From: JBCBKP01 sp038521625
GTDB taxonomy: Bacteria > Planctomycetota > Phycisphaerae > Phycisphaerales > UBA1924
Assembly: GCA_038521625.1 (NCBI GenBank)
Contig: JBCBKP010000050.1
Span: 1-8,550 of the forward strand
Reading direction: 5' to 3'
DNA: 8,550 nt
Shown: positions 1 to 5,045 of the stretch, in pieces
Layout: each line of letters opens with the position of its first letter
Numbering within the stretch: position 1 is the stretch's first letter
Notes under the pieces: generated by a model
Told to the model about the DNA's origin: nothing
What the model saw: only the letters and a program-made list of their open reading frames with translations
Databases searched by the model: none
Translations under genes and position numbers: made by a program

Positions 1-556
1 CGAGGTGCTCGCGGAGTGCGGCCAGGGCCTTCTTGAGCCGCCGGCTGATCGTCCCCTCGGAGACCCTCAGCTCGCGGGCGAGCTCGGCCTGCGATCGCCC
101 GACGAGGAAGCGCGCGACGATCAGTTCGCGCTCGTCATCTCGGAGTTCGAGCAGCGCGGCATCGATCAGCGGCTCCATGTCCGACCAGAGCAGTTTCGGG
201 GTCTCGGCAGCACCTGCCGAGGCGGCCGCCGCGGCCTCGATGCGCCGTCGCACAGCCGAGCGTCGGATGGAGTCAATGGCGGTCTTGCTGGCACAGGCGT
301 GCAGCCACGCCGCGACGTTCGACCGGATGGACCCGGCGTGCTGAGAGAGCTTGAAGAAGACCTCCTGGGCCGCGTCCTCGACATCGCTGTCGTTCTGCAG
401 GGCGCGCCGGCAGGTCGCGATGACCATCGCCTGATATCGGGTAGCGAGCAGCCGGAAGGCGTCGGGGTCCCCGGCGCTCGCGAAGCGGCGGAGGGCGGTG
501 CGATCGTCGAATTGGATCGCGGCGCTGCGTGGGGACTGGATCGGGTCTGTGTTCAA
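1..556 (-). CDS. ECF-type RNA polymerase sigma factor (partial, C-terminus beyond left edge)
   Basis: An open minus-strand frame gives 185 residues and leaves the window without a stop. Residues about 25-100 look like sigma-70 region 2 (DAFRLLATRYQ, then DVEDAAQEVFFKL, then AWLHACASKTAIDSIRR). Residues about 127-183 look like region 4 with a helix-turn-helix (SQAELARELRVSEGTISRRL). An Ala-rich linker joins them. The protein should direct core RNA polymerase to a specific promoter set. There is no ATG in the upstream part of the frame. TTG at 556 is chosen because GAGGAA (566-571) lies 9 bases before it; GTG at 586 is the alternative. The gene lies 78 bases after the DUF1579 gene on the same strand, so co-transcription is possible. 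Whether a C-terminal extension or an anti-sigma gene follows cannot be seen. The family call is firm; subgroup and target genes are unknown. Confidence 0.88.
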   Translation of the reverse strand, partial: MNTDPIQSPRSAAIQFDDRTALRRFASAGDPDAFRLLATRYQAMVIATCRRALQNDSDVEDAAQEVFFKLSQHAGSIRSNVAAWLHACASKTAIDSIRRSAVRRRIEAAAAASAGAAETPKLLWSDMEPLIDAALLELRDDERELIVARFLVGRSQAELARELRVSEGTISRRLKKALAALREHL

Positions 557-565
557 GGCGGCGTG

Positions 566-571
566 TTCCTC
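566..571 (-). promoter_or_regulatory. Shine-Dalgarno supporting the TTG start of the sigma factor
   Basis: The minus strand reads GAGGAA, 9 bases before TTG at 556. The GTG candidate at 586 has only a weaker AAGG-like match, so this site decides the start. Confidence 0.5.
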
Positions 572-634
572 GGCGTGTAGTCGCACGCCACGCCACGGCC
601 TTGCGCCGATTCCCGCGGCTTTCTCTCGTCGCGG

Positions 635-1105
635 TCAGATTCGGCGGAACTCGCTGCGCATGAACTCCTTCCAGGCGCCGTCCTCGCCGCGGGTCTGCGA
701 GCGGAGAATCCGGACATCGCCCTGGAACTCGATGACGTCCTGGTAGGGAACAATCTTGTTCGGGTCGGCGAAGCTCGGGCCCTCGCAGTCGAGGGTCAGC
801 ACGTCGCCCTCGCGATCGCCGCTGTAGACGAACATGTGGGAGCTGGGCGTACCGATCCAGTTGCCGATGTAGCGGCTCGTGCGCGGGCAGAACCCGAGGG
901 TCATCAGGCCGGTCACCGAGAGCCCGCCGGGGAATTCGCCGACCAGTTCTCCGCGGACCCAGAGCTCGCCGAGCTTGGTGAAGGTCTCACGCCCGGCCGT
1001 CTCGACCATGGCCCCTTCGGGGCCCATCGGACAGGACATGCTATAGGACCATTCGCCGACCAGCCGGTGGAGCCACTCGTGCTGCGGGGTGGGGTCTTCT
1101 TGCAT
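635..1105 (-). CDS. DUF1579 family protein
   Basis: The 156-residue protein has the layout of DUF1579 proteins. It opens with an HEWLHRLVGEWSYS block, has a GRETFTKLGELWVRGE strand pair, a central LMTLGFCPRTSRYIGNWIGT segment, and ends with a DVIEFQGDVRILRSQ strand and an EFMRSEFRR tail. The family is small, probably beta-barrel-like, and of unknown biochemical function. There is no signal peptide or membrane segment, so it is likely cytoplasmic. The ATG at 1105 is preceded by GGGTAGG about 8 bases upstream. The stop at 635 lies 78 bases before the sigma factor start on the same strand, which suggests but does not prove one transcript. Length is typical for the family. The family assignment is confident; the role is unknown. 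Confidence 0.85.
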   Translation of the reverse strand: MQEDPTPQHEWLHRLVGEWSYSMSCPMGPEGAMVETAGRETFTKLGELWVRGELVGEFPGGLSVTGLMTLGFCPRTSRYIGNWIGTPSSHMFVYSGDREGDVLTLDCEGPSFADPNKIVPYQDVIEFQGDVRILRSQTRGEDGAWKEFMRSEFRRI

Positions 1106-1154
1106 CGTCGCAGCCTACCCGAGCATCGCGCGAGCGGGTCCTGTGGCGCACGAG

Positions 1155-1177
1155 AAAGGGCGGCCGGGCCGCCCTTT
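1155..1177 (-). terminator. Perfect GC-rich hairpin, likely terminator of the discoidin-like gene
   Basis: AAAGGGCGGC and GCCGCCCTTT form a perfect 10-bp stem around a 3-base CGG loop. It lies 36 bases past the minus-strand stop at 1213 and 50 bases before the DUF1579 start. Paired A/T runs at the stem base are typical of intrinsic terminators, but a long T tract is missing. Confidence 0.65.
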
Positions 1178-1212
1178 GACTCCTCCCTCACCATCGCCTG
1201 TGTTCGGACCGC

Positions 1213-1812
1213 CTAGCGGCGCCGACGCGCCGCGACCAGCCCGCCGAACCCGAGCAGGGCCGCCGCGGAGCCGTTCGGGATGAAGCGGATCTCGGCGAGC
1301 CCGGAGTTGACCGTATCTCCGTGGTTCGAGTTCACGGTTAACCTGACGAACGCGGTGTTCGCGCCGGCGAACGCGAAGCCCTGAGCCGCCGAGATCCCGC
1401 CCATCTCCTGCAAGAAGTTCGCGTTGCCGAGGGCGAAGAAGTTCACACCGTCGAGCGAGCCCTCGAAGAAGACGCTCGCCACGCCGGTGATGCCGTTTGG
1501 CCCCGGACCGCCGGCGTTCTGATTCCACAGGAGGCCGCCGTTGACACTGAAGACTCCGCCCAGGTCATAGACGACGACGAGCGGGCCCGCGGCGAAACCG
1601 GCCGCATAGGAGTTCGTCGGAACGGTGGCGGAATGGGTCGCGGCGGCGGAGGCCGGCCCGCTTAGCCCGCTCCCGTCGATCGTGTGCAGGACGTTGCTTC
1701 CCGAGAAGCCGACGGGGCCGACGGCGTTGACGGGCGTGATGATCGCCTGGCCCGTCGCGAGGCCCGCGGTCGCCGCGATTGCGATTGGTCCGATCCGTGC
1801 TTGCGCTCTCAC
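1213..1812 (-). CDS. Secreted discoidin-like protein with PEP-CTERM-like C-terminal anchor
   Basis: Read from GTG at 1812 this is 199 residues. Residues 1-23 form a signal peptide (basic RAQAR, then an Ala/Ile/Gly core). The middle resembles an F5/8 type C (discoidin) jelly-roll: VVVYDLGGVFSVNGGLLWNQN at about 79-99, FFEGSLDGVNFFALG at about 115-129, and FVRLTVNSNHG with GLAEIRFI at about 155-178. Such domains usually bind carbohydrate or other surface ligands. The C-terminus (PNGSAAALLGFGGLVA followed by four Arg) is a short hydrophobic anchor with a basic tail, as in planctomycete PEP-CTERM-like proteins. GTG 1812 is preferred over ATG 1863 because GGGGG (1820-1824) lies 7 bases upstream and the ATG version puts a non-signal segment (MRRTPGSPREPF) in front. 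Ligand unknown. Confidence 0.75.
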   Translation of the reverse strand: MRAQARIGPIAIAATAGLATGQAIITPVNAVGPVGFSGSNVLHTIDGSGLSGPASAAATHSATVPTNSYAAGFAAGPLVVVYDLGGVFSVNGGLLWNQNAGGPGPNGITGVASVFFEGSLDGVNFFALGNANFLQEMGGISAAQGFAFAGANTAFVRLTVNSNHGDTVNSGLAEIRFIPNGSAAALLGFGGLVAARRRR

Positions 1813-1819
1813 TGTTGAT

Positions 1820-1824
1820 CCCCC
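1820..1824 (-). promoter_or_regulatory. Ribosome binding site deciding the GTG 1812 start
   Basis: A GGGGG run (followed by ATC) lies 7 bases before GTG 1812 on the minus strand. It is the only good ribosome-binding match near this gene's 5' end. Confidence 0.5.
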
Positions 1825-1830
1825 GATGAA

Positions 1831-1880
1831 CGGCTCGCGAGGCGAGCCGGGAGTCCGGCGCACCAGGCCGAGCGCTCGGC
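1831..1880 (-). promoter_or_regulatory. Structured leader with two hairpins before the discoidin-like gene
   Basis: CGGCTCGC (1831-1838) and GCGAGCCG (1842-1849) form a perfect 8-bp stem with a 3-base loop, ending 6 bases before the GGGGG ribosome site. GCCGAGCGCTCGGC (1867-1880) is a perfect 14-base palindrome just upstream. Together they could form a leader attenuator or a binding site. No known riboswitch consensus is recognised. Confidence 0.35.
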
Positions 1881-1991
1881 GTCTGCCGGGCGCTCAGATC
1901 ACGTGGCACACGCTTGGGATCGAGACGGCCGAGACCACACCCAGTTCGGCTCGGGGCCCTCAGTCTCTAGACCCCTCGGTGCAACTCTGTG

Positions 1992-2018
1992 ATTGTAGAG
2001 GGAACCTGCGCGCAGCAA
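1992..2018 (-). promoter_or_regulatory. Putative promoter for the discoidin-like gene
   Basis: On the minus strand TTGCTG (2013-2018) and TACAAT (1992-1997) resemble -35 and -10 boxes. The -10 matches the consensus at five of six bases, but the 15-base spacer is short. It would give a leader of roughly 170 bases before GTG 1812. The 324-base stretch between 1813 and 2136 otherwise holds only the leader hairpins and no gene that I can support. Confidence 0.35.
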
Positions 2019-2096
2019 TAGACTTTGATAGAGAGTCGCGAGAGAAGCGGGCGAGGTTCTATCGGGAGATGGATCGACTCTGGTCGCCCGTCGCAC

Positions 2097-2111
2097 GCCC
2101 GCTCTCCGGGC
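2097..2111 (-). terminator. Weak hairpin after the first dockerin gene
   Basis: GCCCG and CGGGC pair around a 5-base GAGAG loop, and the stem can be lengthened with wobble pairs. It lies 26 bases after the minus-strand stop at 2137. There is no T tract, so termination is only suggested. Confidence 0.25.
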
Positions 2112-2136
2112 ACGCGGCTCGGTCTTCTGGGCCGGA

Positions 2137-3018
2137 CTACTGCGCCGGGCATCCGGCGAAGAACAGATCGACGAACGCGTCCACGTCGGCCTGCGAGACG
2201 ACATCGAACGGCGACGCGAGCGCGGCGACATTCGGATCGAGCGAGAAGAACAGCGAGACGAACTCCGAAACGTCGGCCTGGCTCAGCACGCCGTAGGGCT
2301 CCGCGAGGTCCGCGGGGCTGCAATTGGGCGGGGGCGGCGGCGGGCCCTCGAGTGAGCCGCCGCGCGGCGCGATGAAGAACTCGTAGCGGGCGTTCGCGTG
2401 CGTATCGTCGATGTCGGTATTCACCAGGAACCACACGGTGGTGCCGGCATCGATGGGTGTTCTGCTGAAGATCTCGTTGAACCAGCCCGGGAGACCCAGC
2501 GGACGGGCGTAGACCTGCTCGACACGCTGGCCGTTCGCGTCGTTGATCACGAACTGATTATTCCCGTCGAAGATGTCCTCGATCTCGAGCCGCACGTCGA
2601 CGTCGACGTCTGCGGTGAAGGCGAAGTAGGAGCCGCTCGACGGAGGCAGGATGGGGGACGCGCCCGAGGTCGAGAAGTGGAACCAGGCCTGGTTGAAGCC
2701 GATGGCCGGGTCGTTGTAGAACTCGGCCGGCGGCTGGAGCACGGTCGATTCGATCGCGAGGCGGACGAGCCCGGGCGAGATCTCACGCCGGACGTCGAGC
2801 CGGATCGGGCCGTCGGTCACCGAGCCGCTGAACGGCGTGCCATCGTTGGGCGCGCTCAGCTCGAGCGTGCCGCTGTCGATGATGGACACGAGGTAGATCC
2901 CGGCGCTGTACGAGTACCCGGCGGCCACCTCGGCGTTGCTGACGAGCTGCGCCGACGCCGGGCCAGCGGCGATCGCGAGGCCGGCGACGAGTCCGATCAT
3001 CCTTGAGCTGCGGTTCAT
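2137..3018 (-). CDS. Secreted protein with C-terminal GC-type dockerin
   Basis: A 293-residue exported protein. Residues 1-23 are a signal peptide (MNRSSRMIGLVAGLAIAAGPASA). Residues about 24-222 form a beta-rich body of unrecognised family, with a striking acidic strand (TADVDVDVRLEIEDIFDG, about 135-152). A six-proline linker (226-231) leads to two dockerin-like repeats at about 233-293. The pair opens at Cys233 and closes at Gly-Cys 289-290, the hallmark that names the GC type. Each repeat carries SQADV-x-x-FV-x-LFF. The second is degenerate, with ALASP where DLAEP stands in the first. The domain should tether the body to a surface partner. A strong GGAGG (3026-3030) lies 7 bases before the ATG. 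The gene diverges from the B12-riboswitch operon. The body's function is unknown. Confidence 0.85.
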   Translation of the reverse strand: MNRSSRMIGLVAGLAIAAGPASAQLVSNAEVAAGYSYSAGIYLVSIIDSGTLELSAPNDGTPFSGSVTDGPIRLDVRREISPGLVRLAIESTVLQPPAEFYNDPAIGFNQAWFHFSTSGASPILPPSSGSYFAFTADVDVDVRLEIEDIFDGNNQFVINDANGQRVEQVYARPLGLPGWFNEIFSRTPIDAGTTVWFLVNTDIDDTHANARYEFFIAPRGGSLEGPPPPPPNCSPADLAEPYGVLSQADVSEFVSLFFSLDPNVAALASPFDVVSQADVDAFVDLFFAGCPAQ

Positions 3019-3091
3019 GCGTATCCCTCCTACTCGTGCTTGCCCGGCTGCTGGCGGCCCCGACCGCGGCCCCGAGCTCGCTCATTCTTCT

Positions 3092-3268
3092 CTACGCGGT
3101 CAACGCCACGCCGCGCAGCGTTGGCGTCCATTTCTCGCGCTCGGCGACAAAGAGCACGCCGATGGGCACGTCCGAGCCCGCGACCGGGAAGTCGCTGCAC
3201 CGGTGCGCGAGGACCACGCCGGTCGCGGCCGGCGCGGCGCCCGCACACAAGAACGAAGTCCGCTGCAT
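3092..3268 (-). CDS. Small hypothetical protein (58 residues)
   Basis: A short frame starts at ATG 3268 and ends at 3092. I do not recognise it. Its third codon positions are almost all G or C, as in the surrounding genes, while the upstream in-frame extension to 3376 has low third-position GC, so translation likely begins at 3268. AAGGGG (3277-3282) lies 8 bases before the start. The N-terminus (MQRTSFLCAGAAPAATGVVLA) resembles a signal or membrane segment. The rest includes DVPIGVLFVAEREKWTP. It ends 73 bases before the start of the dockerin gene on the same strand, so both could share a transcript. It may also be a remnant of a longer gene. Moderate doubt remains. Confidence 0.4.
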   Translation of the reverse strand: MQRTSFLCAGAAPAATGVVLAHRCSDFPVAGSDVPIGVLFVAEREKWTPTLRGVALTA

Positions 3269-3284
3269 CGTCCGTACCCCTTGT

Positions 3285-3302
3285 TTCTCGAGAGTTCGAG
3301 AA
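3285..3302. repeat. Inverted repeat TTCTCGA-GAGT-TCGAGAA
   Basis: Two perfect 7-base arms are separated by 4 bases. The repeat lies between the putative -10 box (3316-3321) and the ribosome site (3277-3282) of the 58-residue ORF, that is within its expected leader. It could be an operator or an RNA hairpin. Confidence 0.55.
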
Positions 3303-3315
3303 TCTCTACGGACCG

Positions 3316-3344
3316 ATCTTAAAGTGGTCCGCGGACCTCGCCAA
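3316..3344 (-). promoter_or_regulatory. Putative promoter with a palindromic spacer for the 58-residue ORF
   Basis: On the minus strand TTGGCG (3339-3344) and TAAGAT (3316-3321) are separated by exactly 17 bases. Each matches the sigma-70 consensus at four of six positions. The spacer contains GGTCCGCGGACC (3326-3337), a perfect 12-base palindrome well placed to be a repressor site. The promoter could also drive the downstream dockerin gene. Confidence 0.4.
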
Positions 3345-3518
3345 GCGAAGCTCACGCCTGTTCGCGGAATCATCATGGAAAGATCACGGGGGCGGGGGGA
3401 ACCCCTCGCGATCGCGCGCTGCGGCGTGGCGGGAACGCTCCGGCGTGGGGTTCGACGGACCCGCGGCTCGGCTCGGACCGCCCGGGCACCGGGCGGCCGC
3501 GTGTGTTACCGTGCGTGT

Positions 3519-3764
3519 GTCACAGGTGCCCGAGGCTTGGCCGAGGGTGAAGAGGGAAGCGTGGTGACCGCGACCCGGGCCCGTTCGGGCGGCGGGATCG
3601 TGGGAATCCACCGCGGACGCGCCGCCGTGACGAGGCGATCGGGGCCATGCCCCGATCTAGCCCCGGCTGGCCCACTGCCGCGAGACTCGCCGGACGGATC
3701 GGCGGGTCTTCGTGGCGGGAAGGGACCGGGATGAGGCCTCGGAGCCGGAAGACCTGCCCGTGAC
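3519..3764 (+). promoter_or_regulatory. Cobalamin (vitamin B12) riboswitch
   Basis: The plus strand carries, in order, the conserved blocks of cobalamin riboswitches: AGGTGCC (3524-3530), GGTGAAGAGGGAAGC (3546-3560), GGTGA (3563-3567), GGGAATCC (3602-3609), the GCGG...CCGC hairpin with GCCGTGA (3613-3630), CCACTG (3672-3677), CGGGAAGG (3716-3723), and GAGCCGGAAGACCTGCC (3742-3758). The ends close: GTCAC and AGGT (3519-3527) pair with ACCT and GTGAC (3752-3764) around a GCCC bulge. A perfect 9-bp hairpin with a CAT loop (3637-3657) forms one peripheral arm. These RNAs bind adenosyl- or methylcobalamin and usually lower expression of the gene below when the vitamin is plentiful. The downstream gene is the dockerin protein starting at 3913. 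The GCCGTGA in place of the usual ACTGTGA is a small deviation. No protein reading of this stretch is convincing. Confidence 0.9.
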
Positions 3765-3856
3765 GGCCCGCGTGTCCTCGCGACCGGGACGCGGCGGGCG
3801 GTCCGCGCTCCTTCTCCCCGGCGCGTCGCCGCTCGATCGCATCCAGCCCGCACGAG

Positions 3857-3909
3857 GACCTGAGCAGCCACGGCATGGGGAGCGCCCCGCGCGATCCGGG
3901 GCGGAGGTC
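3857..3909 (+). promoter_or_regulatory. Candidate expression platform: hairpin masking the ribosome site
   Basis: CGCCCCG (3883-3889) and CGGGGCG (3897-3903) form a 7-bp stem whose last G is also the first G of the ribosome site GGAGG (3903-3907). Outside it, GACCT (3857-3861) can pair with AGGTC (3905-3909), covering the rest of that site. GGGG (3877-3880) can instead pair with CCCC (3885-3888), which would break the masking stem. This fits translational control by the upstream riboswitch. No terminator with a T tract is seen. The mechanism is inferred. Confidence 0.5.
3903..3907 (+). promoter_or_regulatory. Ribosome binding site deciding the ATG 3913 start
   Basis: GGAGG lies 5 bases before ATG 3913. 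The frame is open upstream to 3712, but that part lies inside the riboswitch and has no signal peptide, so 3913 is the true start. Confidence 0.75.
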
Positions 3910-3912
3910 ATC

Positions 3913-5037
3913 ATGGGTGCGCACAGGATGTGCGGTCTAGTTTTGACGGTGAGCGCCGGCGCGGCGTCGGCTCAGATCGGCGACCCGTTCGCCGATCGAG
4001 TTGTGTACAGCGTGGTCGGAGGCGAGCCGGTCTACGAGCCGGGAGCGGGCGACGACGCGACGTTTGGACCGTTCGCTTCGAGCCCGCTCTGGAGCGATCC
4101 AGGGTCTGTTCTCGGCAAGCCGAACACGCTCGATTACAACGACGCGGGACCGTTCGGGCCGGTCGAAGGCGGGTTCGCGGGCGGGCCGATGCGCCGCGTG
4201 ACGCTGATCTGGCCGGCGTGGCAGTATGGCTCGAGCGACGCGGCGGATCTCGGCGAGCGGCCCGGGTTTCTCGACGGGCGGCGCAGGAACGGCGTGACGC
4301 TGAACCCTGGCGCCCAGATCACGATCGAGTTCAACGAGCCGATCGAGAACAACCCGGACGACGGCGGCGCCTGGCACTGGGGCATCGACTTGGTCGTCCA
4401 TGGGAACTCGTTCTTCGTCGCGGGTTCGACCGACTCGACGGCCGACACGGACGTCGCGACGCGGGTGCTGACCGGCGGTGTCTTCGCGGAGCCTCTGGTG
4501 GTCGAGGGGGCGCAGCAGGCCGGCGGGCCGTGGTACCGGTTCGCGGGCGGGTTCGCCGACGATCTGTTCCCGACGCAGCCTTGGGCGTGGGACGGCGGCG
4601 GGTGGTCTGGCGAGGAGCAGGACTGGACGAAGCCGGTGGATCCGGCTCTGACCGGGGCGGCGTTCGGCGGCAAGAGCGGCGCGCAGGCGATCGCGATGTA
4701 CGAGGGCTCGGCGGGCGGGTCGGGGTTCGACCTCGACGATCTCGTCGACGACCAGGGCGCCCCGGTGCCGCTCGAGTGGATCCGATTCGTGCGCGTGCGT
4801 GACGAGCTCGCGAGCGGAGGCGAGATCACGGGGTTCGCGGACATGGCGTCGGGCCCGCCGTGTCCGGTGGACCTCGCGGCGCCTCCTGGCGTCGTGTCGC
4901 AGGCGGACGTCGCGGCGTTCGTGGATCTGTTCTTCGCGGGCGACGCGCGCGCGGACCTGGCCGAGCCCGAGGGCGTGGTGTCGCAGGCGGACGTGGCCCG
5001 GTTCGTCGAGCTGTTCTTCGCGGGGTGCGGGTCGTGA
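3913..5037 (+). CDS. B12-riboswitch-controlled secreted protein with GC-type dockerin
   Basis: From ATG 3913 the protein has 374 residues. Residues 1-20 are a signal peptide ending ASA before Gln21. Residues about 25-313 form one domain of a family seen in surface proteins of planctomycetes and relatives: VLGKPNTLDYND (67-77), LIWPAWQYG (98-106), GAQITIEFNEPIENNP (133-148), WGIDLVVHGNSFF (156-168), PWYRFAG (206-212), DWTKPVDPAL (237-246), and a closing LEWIRFVRVRD...GGEITGFADMA (287-312). I know no biochemical function for it. Residues 317-372 are two dockerin repeats, from Cys317 to Gly-Cys 371-372, each with DLA-x-P-x-GVVSQADV-x-x-FV-x-LFFAG, 28 residues apart. It is the first gene below a cobalamin riboswitch and overlaps or nearly abuts a pseudopilin gene. 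A role in corrinoid capture is a reasonable inference, not shown. Confidence 0.88.
   Translation: MGAHRMCGLVLTVSAGAASAQIGDPFADRVVYSVVGGEPVYEPGAGDDATFGPFASSPLWSDPGSVLGKPNTLDYNDAGPFGPVEGGFAGGPMRRVTLIWPAWQYGSSDAADLGERPGFLDGRRRNGVTLNPGAQITIEFNEPIENNPDDGGAWHWGIDLVVHGNSFFVAGSTDSTADTDVATRVLTGGVFAEPLVVEGAQQAGGPWYRFAGGFADDLFPTQPWAWDGGGWSGEEQDWTKPVDPALTGAAFGGKSGAQAIAMYEGSAGGSGFDLDDLVDDQGAPVPLEWIRFVRVRDELASGGEITGFADMASGPPCPVDLAAPPGVVSQADVAAFVDLFFAGDARADLAEPEGVVSQADVARFVELFFAGCGS
4891..5025 (+). repeat. Two near-identical dockerin-coding repeats (84-base period)
   Basis: The stretch at 4891-4941 recurs at 4975-5025 with a shared core GTGTCGCAGGCGGACGT and the same LFFAG-coding end. It encodes the two halves of the dockerin domain. 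The high DNA identity suggests recent duplication or gene conversion of one half. Confidence 0.75.
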
Positions 5038-5045
5038 CGTTCGGG

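Noticed and set aside
1813..1863. ATG start at 1863 for the discoidin-like protein
   Set aside because: It puts a non-signal segment ahead of the signal peptide and includes the leader hairpin in the coding region. GTG 1812 has the better ribosome site.
1625..2296. Plus-strand open frame of 223 codons
   Set aside because: It crosses two minus-strand genes and their intergenic leader, with no domain and no ribosome site.
3712..3912. Upstream extension of the dockerin protein frame to 3712
   Set aside because: This part lies in the riboswitch and its expression platform, has no signal peptide, and encodes a low-complexity Arg/Pro-rich sequence. The ribosome site and signal peptide at 3913 fit better.
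3520..3924. Minus-strand open frames across the riboswitch
   Set aside because: They encode Arg/Pro/Gly-rich sequence without domains, and the plus strand holds conserved RNA motifs that explain the stretch.
4134..4844. Minus-strand open frame of 236 codons inside the dockerin gene
   Set aside because: It is Ser/Pro-rich without any recognisable domain and lies opposite a gene with signal peptide and dockerin.
4860..5033. Upstream extension of the pseudopilin frame
   Set aside because: It overlaps the dockerin coding sequence in another frame and encodes Arg/Gly-rich sequence; prepilins start close to the FTLVE signal.
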